A stretch of DNA of 64,000 bases from Burhinus oedicnemus (Eukaryota; Chordata; Aves; Charadriiformes; Burhinidae), in the NCBI GenBank assembly GCA_008921705.1, contig VFFE01007836.1:3492360-3556359 (forward strand), read 5' to 3'. The translations under genes and the position numbers were made by a program. Positions 11,261 to 24,194 of this stretch are shown here, piece by piece. The notes under the pieces were generated by a model. It did no database searches. It was not told the DNA's origin and saw nothing but the letters and a program-made list of their open reading frames with translations. Position 1 is the stretch's first letter, and every line of letters starts with the position of its first letter.

Positions 11261-14200
11261 CAGCAGTTTTAAAGAGATATTCTTCATTTCTCTTTTTAAC
11301 CATGCCATTCTGAATGCCTTTGGGATGTGTGGTCTATGTGTTGCATTTAACTGTGGCTCTAAAGAAGGGTGAAATTCTGTTAAATAGAACAGCTTTTCAT
11401 TTAAGTAATATGGTAAAGGGTGATGTTATTGATAAAGGTAATTAGTTATTAATCCAGGAGACTTCTAATTAAGAAGTTAATTAAGAACAAAGACAAATCA
11501 CATTATAAATACTATTTTATGATTTTATTTATTTTTCTTTAAAAGGGGGAATTCTAAACCATTTTTGTGGCCCATCAACTTTGGCAGAAAGGCGGAAGGG
11601 AAATCTAGCGATCTACTGCTAGGCGGGTTCAGTGGCCTGCAGCACTTTCACGGAGGTTTTAGCAGCCTCAGCCCTGCAGAAGGCACGGCTCAAGGTCATA
11701 AAAGGCCTGTACGACTCCATGAGAGCTATGACCATGCCCCACTCTGACTTGCATGTGAAGTAATTTACATGTTGCAGCCTATGTAATATTCCATTTAAAG
11801 TTCGTTACTGATTGCTACTGGAGAGAAGATGAAGAGTTTGGGGGAGGATATAGGGGAGGGATGCAGGAGAAAGCTTGTCAGCTTTACGATGGTCTTATTT
11901 CGCAGCCAGGGCATAGTCAGGGTGGTACAAACAGGCACAGGACTGACCCTGCTCCTGAAGGGTTTACGATCTACATAAATAAATAGATAGAAGAGGCTGA
12001 AGCAATCTTCTCCCCAGAAACATAAAAGCAACCCTTGCACCTGACTCACTGTTGAGTGTTGTCTTCCGATATGCCGTGCTGGGCCCTGACAAGCATTTCT
12101 TTCAGACAATTAGCATGAAATATGATGCTTTCAGTTTCAGAAGCATCTATTCCAATTCATACAATGCGTAAAATACATTTGAAACTGGTAACTCACCGAA
12201 GAAATGAAAAGTGTGATCCATTGTTTCTTGTGAGCAAATACTGATAGGATAATCAAAGCTGTGACTGAGTGAAATTCTTCCTTTCTGTTTAATAACCTGT
12301 AATTAATGCTGCTGTTTCCAAAACATGTGTGCTTTTCCAGTCTCCAGTTCTGTTACAAAATCACGGTCAGATTAATATTAGTTGCTCCTGATTATCAAAA
12401 GTGTCAGGAAACAAAACACAGCTGCATTTAAGAACAAAAACAAAAGTATCTTTTTAACATAGAAACCTTTTGCATTTGCAAATGTGAAAGGGGACAAACT
12501 GATGGAGTTCTATGGGTCAATAATTTAATCACTTATTATAATAGCTTTCTAATCATACATTTCATAGCCTATAAAGATTTTCCAACTTTTACATCTGCTC
12601 TCTGTGATCCTGGAATCCTCTATCTTGTATTCAAAGGCTTTATCTTTTAATTGATTCTCTAGAAATATGTTACCATTGCTTCCACATCCAAGAGAAGTCA
12701 AACTTTTGACAGAAATTCCATTTAATACATCAAATGTGAAAAAAGAATTAAAGAATACTTGTAATTTTGAATTCATCAATTAACAGGTTTTAATTTCTGA
12801 GACATAATGAAAAGCTGACAGTTGCAAATCTAACATATGCCAATTACATATGCTTTTCTTTTATAATTGTTTGGCGGGTAATATAATGGGTTAAAATAAA
12901 TCAGTATAAAACAAGCATTTCTGAAAGTGGTCATCCAGTTGTATAGTCAGTTTCCACATAAAGAAAATAAAATTGTGGTCATAACTAGAAAATTCCTATA
13001 AAAGTCAGTGAAAATGATGGAAGAGATTAATTTGGAATCAATCAGCATTGTAACCTTTACATTTTTATACCATTAGCTAAATTATTTTATCCTCTTTCTT
13101 CAAAAATTCAAATTTAAAAAATATTTGGAATGGTAGAGGTGTTATTTATATTTTAATAATGGGGGGAAAAGGTTCTATCAAAGTAATTATTACCTATCTG
13201 TGTTACAGTGCACAACATCGAGCTTTCTGGCAGCACAGGCTTGGCAAAACTCTGTAGTTTCTGCAAGCTTTAGCCAAGAGACTTCGACAAGTTTACTTTC
13301 CTTAAGAAAATGGAAAGATGTTAACAACCCAAAAATATGACTTCTTAACTGATGGAAATTCTCACCAGGACAATTTTCATTGAACTATGCAGTAGCGTTT
13401 TTGTGGATTTTTATCAAAGATGTTAACATAATCCCTTCAATTATAAAATAAACCAGTAAAGTCAGGATGCTGTTATTTAATGTTAGCCATGTAGTGGCAT
13501 ATTCAGAACCCTTTTGCTCTGTTGTAACAGTGGAAAATGCATGTCACTATAAATGACTAAATACTTCAAAGGAGCTTCTAAATATCAATTAAGTTTCCCC
13601 AAACAAGAATATATACTAGCAAGTAGGCAGGTTGAATTTGATTTTTTGGGTTTTTTTCCTCTGATTCTCCCCTTATCATTTCTCATATTTTGAAGTAAAA
13701 CTACTTCAGCATTATTTTTAAGTATATCATAAAATACAAATCCAAAGTCCATTAAAAAGCAATAGGAAGATTTCAGTTAACATCAGGGGGCTTTAGGTTG
13801 CAAACAATATAAATGCCAGCTGATTAGCAGAAAAAGCAGCCCTAGAATAGCATTTCAGAGACACAGTTCTCTCCCTGAGCCATGCCACCATAGCTAGAGG
13901 TCGATAGCAATGCAGAAATATGTGATTTCTGCAGATAAATGATAAAAAGTTATCTCTATATCTTATCAGTGAGGAAAATAAATTTTATTTGATATACACC
14001 AAAGTAAACTAAATTAAATTAGAATATGACAACAGCTTGGGCAAAAAAAATTTCATTTTAGAATAAGCTTCATGTTTTCACAACCCTTTTTTTTTCCTAG
14101 AATCGCTAGTATCTTAAACCAAAGTGTGAGCTTTAAACTTTAGACTCAACAACAAACCACAACCAGAAGCAGGAACTCAGCCTCAAGGCTTCCAACTAAG

Positions 14201-15482
14201 TGGAAACGGTTGAATTTCCTGGCAGAAGATAATTTTTGATGGAGAAATAAATTAGTCTTAATGAAAAGAAAAAGCAGTCATTTATGATGTGGGGACGTCT
14301 CTCTGTGGAGATATTGAATTAAGAATGATCTAATTTTAGTAGTTCTGACAGTGTTGGCTTACCTCAAGTAATATCTGTGCTAAAGAAAGGTGGTAAACAA
14401 GTTTACATCCTTAATTAGAAGAAATTTCATTTTCAGTGTGGTAGGCAGCCACGTAACCATTCAGCTCTCGCTAAATCAGTACAATCTTTAGAGGAATCGC
14501 CTCAAGCCAAGCAGACAATTTGCCTCTGAAATCTCAACACAGCAGTTGCACGTGATAAACAGTAAGATTTGATAAACAGTGGGCTAATGAAAGATAATCA
14601 TATTTCCAGTAATAGCATTAGTGGAGTTTCACTGGAGAGAAGAGAGAAGAAGAAGGTGTTGGAAGAGGAACTAGACCATCAAAGCCTGAGAGCATATTAT
14701 GAAGGAAGAGAGCAAAGAGGAATTCACATCTAGTACATGTCAATACACTGATTTTCTTTGGCTTTGTTTTCTGAAGGGTAGAGGGTTGGGTTTCTAAGAC
14801 AGAGGACACATTCAGGTTTGGTAGCAGACCTCTGCATGATTGGTTTGACCAAACAAATCTCAGATGCAAGGATTTAGTAATCAGGTGGGCCCATGTGCAT
14901 CTAAAGATGCAGCAGCAGAGACAAAACATTTGTGAATCATAGTTTTGCAACCACACTCTGCAGGTACCGATGTTTGACGAGAAAATTTAGCTTTACATAT
15001 TCAAAACAGAAGCCTCTCCAGAAATGGCGTAAAGATTCTTAGAGGCCAACCACACACATTTGTATACAGATATTAGATATATAAGTGAATGCAAGCGCAG
15101 AAAGAGTGAGTCTAACTTCTGATGTTTAAAGACTTAAAAACTTTGGGCCTTCTTGAGCAGCTTGTGACTCCATTAGTAATGGTACAGGTTGTAAAACAAG
15201 ACTTCAGCCTCACCTTGTCACTGCTTAGGATTTAATTTTACCAGGTTTTACCTCCGCTTAGAGCAATTCTGAAAAGAATTTCCATGCATAAGGAACAGCA
15301 ATTGACTTTAAAATGGGCTGAACTGGATTCACAACAACATGTAAATAAGAAACCATCCAGCATATAGCTAGAGAAAGAGAAGTTGAATCTGCTCAGAAAT
15401 GTGAAAGTTGCACATATTAAAACATGATAAGGATTTTTTTTTTAAATTCTTTACATTAATTAGTAACAAATCAATTAGCAGC
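11261..15482. other. Intergenic DNA, nothing recognised
   Basis: AT-rich sequence with no coding exon, RNA gene or clear transposon. A small GC-richer patch at 11565-11760 is open in one plus-strand frame for 60 codons but has no recognisable content. Confidence 0.6.
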
Positions 15483-15560
15483 ATTTTAAAATTCAGATTG
15501 CCTGAGGTCATAGCTAGTTAATAGTAAACTCAGAAATTATGTATGAGACTTCTACTTTCT
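15483..15560 (-). mobile_element. Probable MIR SINE relic
   Basis: The plus strand reads GCCTGAGGTCATAGCTAGTT followed by AATAGTAAACTCAGAAATT. This follows the reverse complement of the MIR core (the segment normally reading 'ccaaggtcacacagctagtaagtgg...'). Flanks diverge quickly. The assignment is by eye against the remembered consensus. Confidence 0.5.
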
Positions 15561-17951
15561 AGCTTGGGAAACTGGAGTAGGCACACAGCTGTTTACTTAG
15601 CAGAAGTAAAACAGATGAGAAATTAAGGAAATCAAAAAAAAAGGTACAAAATTAATCCATAATACTAGCACTATATAGCACTGAAGTAAAAACAAGACAG
15701 CCTTTGAGTAGCCTGATTTGGGTTAGAAAAGTGTTAAATGGTCTGTAAGGCTGCTGGAGAAGAACCATGTCCATTGAAAGTTGACTAACTCTGATCAAGT
15801 ATCAGGACATTTATCAAAGGACATTTCATCTCATCCTGAGTACTGCTTTGATTCTTTTACTTTCATTTTTAACACTAAGTAATTGGCCAGTCTGATGTCA
15901 GATTTATTTCCTTCTGAGAGTTACTTAGCCCTTAGGATGAAGGGCAAACATCGAGCTCTTACCGCTTCAGGTCCCAGTGCACTTGTGCTGTACTTGAGGA
16001 GTAAAAACTGCCAGTGAATTTCCACATTTCCATTTTGAATGGCTCCTAACACTTTGATTTATTTTTCAAGAGGATCCATCTTTCCCACTATTTTTTCTTA
16101 GCTTTCATAACTAATTATCCACTCTCTTCTGCGATCTGAATCTGAAGATCTTCCATAATGTCTGATAAAACCTGACTAGCAGAGGAATTATCTAGGAAAA
16201 TACATTACTGTTTCCTCATGGCTAGAGAAATTTAGATCACTGTATCTTGCTACCATAGATGACCGAGAGTTTGGAATGAATTAAATAAGTGGAAGGATTA
16301 AGGTGTTGGAATGACAAATGTGAGTTTTGAGGAAATACTGTAAGTAAATTGACACAGGTTGGCTAAACAGAAATTAAACAGGAGACGTGATTATCTTCTA
16401 CACAAGTATAAATACCAAAAATCAAAAAGAGGAAAAGGAACTGTTTAGGGTGAAGCCCAAGGAGACATAACTAGTGCTAACCGGACTAGAATGGGCAATG
16501 GAAAATCTGAGAAGAATGTGCTGAAGGTGAGAGATGGGTGGTTGTGAAGTCTTCTGTTAAGGGCGCTGGTGCAACCCTGAACTGGATAGCCAAACCTGAT
16601 GGCCAGGTTCCACCACAGAAATTTCATTCAGTAGATTTTTAAAATAATTAGAAGTAGTAGTATTTTACATTTGAAGAGGCTTTTTTCATTTTGTTTTGTT
16701 TTGCCATTGTATGATTATTTTCATATTAAAGGCCAGAAAAAAGGTGGTGAATCATTGCAGGCGAGAGTTGCACGAGTAGATTTTTTTTTCATAAGAGAAT
16801 GGAAAGGTAACATTTGTAGAAAGACAGTGTGGATCATGGCAATTACACGGGCCGCTGGGTTTTTTTGAAAAATAGTAGTAAGCTATGAAAGACAAGACAA
16901 GAAATGTCAATGCTTGAAAAAAGAAAAGGCAACTCTAGATTTTTACTTAACATTTCCCACTTTCTAATAATAAACACACTATCCATTTTTTAAAGATCTC
17001 TATCTTAAATAGTAACAGCTACATTGTAAATGTAAAATACAGAGTGCACAGGCATAAGAGCTCGGTTACGAATAGAGCAATCACCAACAATGATACTACC
17101 CTTTTAGACTGATTACAGAGCTTGTATTTTTTTCTGAGAGTATCAATTTAAAATTAGCTATTTATTGTTTATTAAGTATACTATGTGTAATATTTTTCCT
17201 TAGCAGCTATACTTTGCAGATGTATTGATTGAATGAAATTATGTTTTTTATTTTTACTGCACTGTTACATCCAAAGTTAATCTGGGACTGTTCAATAATT
17301 ACTTTTAAAAATTTCATACCTGAATGAAAAAATAAAAAGGAAGAAACTGTGGCTGCATGAAATCACTGTCTCTTTCATGACACCTTCAGAGTCAGAAGGC
17401 CAGGAAAAGTCACCATTTTCAAATCTCATGTTTCCGTGTTTCACTTTGAAAATACTTTTTTCATAATGTGAATGTGAAAACAGCACATCCCAGCAACCCC
17501 AGTAACCGCAGTAAATGTCACAGGCAGAGGAGCACATATGATATGCAATACACAGTATTAAAAAAGAATAGGTCAAAGTGACTCAGAGTTTTGTAAGAGG
17601 ACTGAGCACAGTATCCTTTCTTTGCCAGAATCTACTCTGATGAAATTCAGTGTGATCTGATATTTGTCATCAGCTGTGTACAGCAAGTAATATTTAAAGT
17701 TTTGCGTAAGTTGATTGTCCTTATATTTGCTGAGCTATATTGACAACAGAATAATAAACTGGAGATAAATCTCTGAGGACCTATTTTGCTCTACAGCAAT
17801 TCAGCTATATTCAGGGTTACCTGTGGATGGAATGCATGAATATCCATGAGCTGTTAATATCTCCGTAAGGTGTACATTATCTTTTGGGGGAATATATAAA
17901 CTCTAGCTGAATCCAAAAAGAGAGAAGAGTTATTCTAACAGACCCAACATT

Positions 17952-17995
17952 AAAAAAAAAAAAAAAAACCAAAAAAAAAAAAAAAACCCAAAAAC
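17952..17995. repeat. A-rich low-complexity tract
   Basis: A run of 17 A, then CC, 16 A, then CCC and A-rich sequence. It could be the decayed poly(A) tail of a retroposed sequence to its left, but no such element is recognisable. Confidence 0.9.
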
Positions 17996-18262
17996 ACTGA
18001 AAACAAGCAAAATGCCAGAAATCCTCCCCTGGTTATAAAATTGATCTAAAAAATAGGGAGGGAAATTTGTAAATGCTATTACTTGCTTTAGTAAACTGTA
18101 AATAGCAATTCTTGATGAAATATTATACCTAAATCATCTCATACTGTTTGCAATTATGCTGAAATATAGTTAACTCAAGCTCAAATTCATGCTGCTACAT
18201 ATTTGTTCCACCTGTATAATGTTGACAGGAGCATATCTGCATCAGAAATTGAATTTCTGCCT

Positions 18263-18274
18263 TTTTTTTTTTTT
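18263..18274. repeat. Homopolymer T12
   Basis: Twelve consecutive T on the plus strand. No associated element is seen. Confidence 0.9.
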
Positions 18275-19822
18275 CCATTGAGCTTGAATTTGGCTGAGTA
18301 ATTCACTCAGGAAGGAAGGAATTAAAATTCTAACACAGTTCTAATTTTTCTGCAACCAGCCGCTGTTACAGCCGACATTTCTATTTTATGCTCCTTGTTT
18401 CCTTTACACAAAGTTTTCTCATAGTTCGCACAAAGCTTCATCCATAGACTGCGAAGAGCCTAAACATTTGTATCACATGCAGTATGTTGTGAGTCAGGCG
18501 CTCAGCAGAGAGCCATTAATGAATCTGGAAAAGAGCCATTCCAACAGGTTTGAGCAGCAATAGTCTACATCTTATCCTTTTGTGCTAAATTTTGATTAAA
18601 TGTCATAAAGTGCATGATCTTTGGTGCTCTCTATTGATCATAAATTTAACCTTCATGTGGGTTCACAACTTGACAGGCTGTAGGTTTTCCTGTCACAAAC
18701 ACTCCATCGTAACACAGGAAAACAGCCAGAATTATTTTTTCTAAAAGTGAAGGGCTGCCACGTGAGTAACTGACATTCCTGCATAAATGTGTTGTAAACA
18801 TTTGATTTTCCTGAGTATGGGACAGATTGAGGTCCCCTTCACAAAAATCTAAAGGCAAAAATAACTCTTTTATGTCCAGTTCCACAGTTTTACCCAAGCG
18901 TAGTCAAAGCATAGATTTGTTCCGAAAGTGTAAAAGAGATGGTTTCTGTCAGTACAGAAGTTAAAGATGCTCAGTACTCGCCTTTCTGATTCTTCAAAAC
19001 TGGGGTCAGCACCTTTCATCAGTAAACATAAATGGTGCTCACGTGCTGCTTCCGAACCTTCCACCAAAGGAACTGCAGGTCCTCTGGATCAAAACAGTTG
19101 TCTGGTTCTGTCCCTTCTGCAGGGAAGGTAGTTATGTCCCACACTTTGCCTTGGCTGCAATCTAATAGAGTGCAACCTGTATCCATGGATTACCTGACTC
19201 ATGTTAGCCATTTTTTTATGTGCTTAAATCTCCAAATTGCCTGTTTGTGATAACTTCAGACATATTCACTGAGTCAGCCTCTGAACAAGTACTGTACTTC
19301 CATTTACCAAATTCCTTTACTTTGATTATTTCTTTGTTACAGTCTAGTACTGGGCACAGTATCCATCTCCACCCAATCTATTTTTTTTCTTTAAAATTTT
19401 CTCCCCTGGATAGAAGTAACAATGAAATGTTGAGGCACAAAAGGATTCCTGATTCCACCTGAATGGTTATTTCAATGGATATTAATGGTTCTCATCATCA
19501 CCTGCTTACTGAAGTGATCACTGTCACCGCTGGATCTAGAATGCCTAGTTGAATCTTATGAAAATTAAATTATTGCTTTAAAATAATGGGTGCCTTTTAT
19601 TAATTACCCCTCCAAATCTAAAAATGTTCTTCTTTTTAAACCTAGATAATTTCTTGGATGATCAGAGAAATGGTACGGTGTAAGAGCTACTGTAGCCTTT
19701 CTTAGAATTTTGTTCATTCTGCCATTAACTTTTCTGTCTCCGTAAGTGGTAACCTAATTCTACTAAGAGTTAACAAGAAGTTTATCTTCTGTGAAATTAT
19801 TTCTGATAGGGAAAAGTTCCCT

Positions 19823-19839
19823 AAAAAAAAAAAAAAAAA
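19823..19839. repeat. Homopolymer A17
   Basis: Seventeen consecutive A followed by GGAGGAGAG. No associated retroposon is recognised. Confidence 0.9.
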
Positions 19840-21188
19840 GGAGGAGAGAATAAAATATTTAAAATATTTTATAACAGCCTCTTTTCCCGTGAAGGTTCTT
19901 TCAAGTCTGAAAAAACCCCACAACTACTGAGACATCACCTTCAAACTGCCTGTCTTTTGGCATGGGTTTCTTGTTTCTTTGGCAATCATTGCAAGACTCC
20001 TGATGTATTAACCTGGCTCTTCCAGGAGGAGATAATCCAAACTGACTCTTCACTATCTACCTGAAAGCTGTGCACCAGGACATTCTGAAAGATTAGCCGT
20101 GACCTCAACCTAGCTTTTATTACACCTGAGTGGAATCTTCATTTCTCCATCAGCATTACAGCACCAACGAAAAGACACAAAATGTCCAAACTGGTCTTAC
20201 GAGAAAAATCAAAAGCAGGCTCATTTTCAAAAGCGGTCAAGTAGGCCAAGGACCTGACTTTCATCATAATTGATAGCAATAAAGCAGTGCATTTAAACAC
20301 TTGAAAAATAGCTACTGTTTTACCAGCTCCATTCTAGGGAGCTCAGTCATACCTATTTAATGAGACAGAGTTTGCAATATGTGTTCACATTCATCTTATT
20401 CCCAATTCTGAGAAGTCAAATTGCAATGTATTGTATGGGAACCCACTGAGCTAAAGAGCACAAGGGAGATTACCAGTGGCAAGATCCTTTGCAATCCAAC
20501 AAAAATTGCAGGTTTCCAATTGCAGCCCAACCTGTTTGCAGCCAGTGTTGCTTTACAGGTTTTCCTGCCACACAGCAGAACTCTTGTACGAGCTGAGGTT
20601 TCCTATCACAACTGAAAACAGAGTATGCATTACAACATCAGCATTTTGGTTGATAATTAATCTTTGGAATGAGGACCAGTTTTGCCTTTATCAACAATAT
20701 AAGAAAGATCTGATATACGAAAAAGGGTTGAGACTGGACTTAGGTTTGGTTTGGGGTTTTTTTTCCCACTGGCAAAGGCACACCATTTGCACTCAGATAT
20801 TAGAATTATCACCTTTAAACACAGCAGAAGACTCATCTTGACAGATATAGTAGGACTGCAAATTATTGGGAAGATTGGTATAGAACAAGATGATGGATAA
20901 AATTAAAAAATAATATTCTGGTATTGGAGCCTATTCTAGTCTTGGGAGATTCATGATGCATGTCCAGAATTCTTATTCTTTGTTAAAGGGCTGAGAGAGA
21001 GAAATTGTGCAAGTACCAAAACTGTAGATAAGGAAACAGGGAAAACATCTGGCCTAGAATCATCACCACTTACCTGCCAGAAGACAAGTCAGTGTATTCC
21101 TTTGCCCAGTACATCATCCTGTCTTCCCCGAAGGATTTGTCAGAACAACTTTAGGATGCTGTTCCCTTGTGATACATTCTGTTGAAAC

Positions 21189-21228
21189 AAAAAAAAAAAC
21201 CAACCAACCAAACCAACCAAAAAAAAAA
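21189..21228. repeat. (AACC)n simple repeat flanked by A runs
   Basis: A run of A, then CCAACCAACCAAACCAACC, then another A run. It is an imperfect tetranucleotide microsatellite. Confidence 0.9.
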
Positions 21229-22695
21229 GTATGTGGAGCCAAAAGCCTGACAAAGAAAAGAAAATCATTGCCAGACAAAACAGAAAAGGGAGTTAAGAGA
21301 AGAACAAATGGAGGCACTAGTAAGATAGGAGGGAAATGTGCGGTATTTAATTGAAGAGTAACAGACACCAGGAAGCATATAGAAATATTTTGGTGAGAGG
21401 AATGTAAAGACAGTAACAAAACAGCACAGTCAATACACCATATGCTGTGATGGAAAACGTTAAGGAAAGGGAATGTAGGCCCTAAAGATGCTTACAAGTA
21501 CCATATCTCCCCTTCCTAATGGACTTATGATGGCAAGATAAGTTTCCAGTGTTGGATAGAAAGGAACGTGTGCACGTGTAAAAGCAGTTTTTTTCTGATG
21601 GACATTAAATAAAAAATTAATGTTCTTTGGGGCAGCAAGAGAAACTCAGATATTTATTTTAAGGAAGACATATGTTTTCATGACTATGAGATAGCAGAAA
21701 AGGGCAAGATGAAGTACTTTCACCCATTTCTCTATACCTAGATTTTGACTGCTGAATAATAGTCCTAAATAATACAAGAAACTACCAAATAAAACAGTAA
21801 AATGTTTAAATGAAGTGTATTACCTTCCATTGTCATCACTTTAGGAAGAGATCCCACATTTGGAGACATGCATATGTGACTACCATTGGACATCCACAAG
21901 ACATATTCACCTGTCTCATCACATAAGAAGAGCTGACAGTATTCCCAGCAATGCCAGCTTTGTGGACACATTTAGTCAACTCAAACCCCTAGGCTTTAGC
22001 TGCTGTTACTGGGAACTTCCTGACACTCATCTGAGGCACAGGCTGCAAGTCAAGCCTCATGGAAGTCAAAGACAGAACCACCAGCGGCTTCAGCAGGACC
22101 CGGACTGCACTCAGCCAAAGAAATGAACGGCTGTTCACGCACAGGCGAAATACAGACCAGACTGCATGGCTGTCATTAGAGCAAAAGCCATGGAAGGAAT
22201 AATACTGGCAAGACGGAGACTTAAATTTAGTGCAGCTAGAAAAATCTTCATTAAAAAAGAGGGGAAAGGCAGAAAACATTTTGAAAGGGATATGATGATC
22301 ACCGGAGTATAGAAGTACCTTGGAAAAAAAGGAGATAAAAGACAGATTGGGGGAGTCTGTACAGTTACTGTACCTAAACCGTAACCTGACTTATGTCCAA
22401 GAACAGTAACAGACACATAAACACACGGTTGTTTGTCCTGGAGATGCGGTGCAGCATGCACTCTACCTGAAACTGAAGAGCATCACTACAGTGTATTCAA
22501 GGTGTTAATTGATACTTACAGTCTAGTAAGGATCCAGGATACACAGCATAAACAGTTTTATTTTCTTTGTTTTTAAAGCACAGTTTTTTTCCATGAATGA
22601 CTTGAGCAACATCCTTTGTGTAGGATAGGAGCTAGGCGACAGTCGGCTCTTGCAACAGTATGATCTCCGTAAGTTTAAGAGCATTGCACAAAAGG

Positions 22696-22742
22696 TTTTT
22701 TTTCTTTTTCCTTTTTCTTTTTTTCTTCTTTTTTTTTTTTCT
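22696..22742. repeat. Polypyrimidine (T/C) tract
   Basis: About 47 bases of almost pure T with interspersed C. This is a low-complexity polypyrimidine tract. It is not linked to a visible acceptor with a coding exon. Confidence 0.9.
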
Positions 22743-23235
22743 TAAGAAAGAAGTGGGAAATGAGGGAAGTGAGTAAAATTTTTAACATTGGCAGATTGTT
22801 TTCCTTTATGTAAACAGCCCCAGGGCATTTGTTGAGACAGAGTATTCAAACAAGCAGATTTTATTTCATAATAAATGAGCTTTTAAATTATTCTGGCATA
22901 TTCAATCACAAAAACAAGTTTTTCCCAATTCAAAAAAACTTCTCAGAGTTTTTTCAATTCTTTTTTTCTTGCCCTAGAAAATAACCTTACTTTTCTCCTC
23001 AGATAACTCTTACTTGCTTTTTTCCTGAATCTTGTGATCTCATTTTCATTTACATCACCAGCCAATCCTATCATCAGGATTTAGAGATTTATTAAACATT
23101 TCATGGTAATCTTGGTAATGTATTTGTGATGTATTGAATCCAGTCCTAATGAAGGTTTGTTTTAAAGAAATGTAAACAAGAGGGACTTGTTCTCATCTAA
23201 TGCAATTTGGCAGGAGAAGCTCCCATAGAGAGGAA

Positions 23236-23385
23236 ATGAGCTGTCCCATGGTTAGCGTACTGGAACTCAGAAATTCCTGGTTTAGTTCCCTGTTCTGCTG
23301 TAGACTTCCTGGATGACCTTAAATAAATCTCTCTCTGCCTCAGATCCCCACATGTAAAATGAAATAATACCTGTTTCCTGGTTAA
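23236..23385 (+). mobile_element. MIR SINE, tRNA-derived head plus core
   Basis: The order of blocks matches MIR. A tRNA-derived head carries a box A region near 23249-23263 and a degraded box B (GGTTTAGTTCC at 23279-23289 against GGTTCGANTCC). The core words follow: TTCTGCTGTAGACTTCCTGG, then GATGACCTTAAATAAATCTC, then CTCTGCCTCAGAT and the ACATGTAAAATGAAATAATACCT block (MIR 'tctgtaaaatgggaataatacct'). MIR is an ancient amniote SINE and rare in birds, so a copy readable by eye is notable. It is not a functional tRNA, since the arms do not pair. Confidence 0.8.
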
Positions 23386-24194
23386 CAGATGAGGGAAAAT
23401 GAAACACAGCTGACAGGAGCTCAATGTCTGTCAGCCCAGTTGAGCCGTTCTCATGCAGATTGTGGATTTGCTCACGCTGCCACCTCATCTCTATCTGCAG
23501 TTTTCTTGTATGATCAGACTTTTAACCATTTAGCAAATGCCTTTCCTGTCCTTTTTTCACCCCAGTAATCTTTCCTCTGTCTTCTCTGTTCTCTATCCAT
23601 CCTTGACTGCCTTATCTCCGCCTGTTGCATGTGTCTTCTTTCAGCCCTGAACCAGCACCCATCACTGACACCTGCTTTCAGGTACAAAACCAGCTAATTT
23701 TATAGTCTAATCAAGGTAAATGATTCACTCTGTTCTTCTTCATGAGCTTCTGGAAACTGTAACTTATATAAGACAAAATTAAACCCTTTAAACCACTCTC
23801 ATAAATTCTACCTAACCGAATGCACATTTCATCCTGGATGCTAGGACCAGGATGTTCTTTCAAAGACAGCGCAGGACGGAGTGCTTGGAAATCTGCAGCT
23901 TGCAATGTGCCATAATAAAATGTAAATCACAGAACTTTTGCACTTTAGAGTGATTTCTTTTAAACACTATTAACAGTATGTATGCTGTTAATAAATATAG
24001 GACTTTTTACAATATAACATAAAAAGGATTCTTATAAGGTGTTACCACTGAGAGAAGATGGAAGAAATATCCAGAGTAATTAACACTTTCAAAATTATTC
24101 CTGGAGAGAAATCAAAGGAGCTTTGGAAATTCAACCTACTGAAAACCAGACAGTTGATTTAAAAAAAAAAAAAAATCATATTTTCGTTGTAACT
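23386..24194. other. Intergenic DNA between MIR and CR1
   Basis: No gene is recognised. Contains a 15-base A run at 24161-24175 shortly before the CR1 end. Confidence 0.6.

Larger units (their letters stand above)
15561..23235. other. Intergenic DNA with simple repeats
   Basis: No gene or RNA is recognised. The interval contains several A- and T-rich tracts, listed separately. A segment at about 18470-18660 looks less like degenerate repeat DNA and carries homeodomain-type cores, and is discussed as a possible enhancer. Confidence 0.6.

Noticed and set aside
17952..17995. Poly(A) tail of a processed pseudogene
   Set aside because: No recognisable coding or transcript-like sequence precedes it, and no target-site duplication is seen. 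Kept only as a low-complexity repeat.
23249..23325. tRNA gene
   Set aside because: Box A/B-like sequences are present, but the cloverleaf arms do not pair and the core downstream is MIR. It is a tRNA-derived SINE head.
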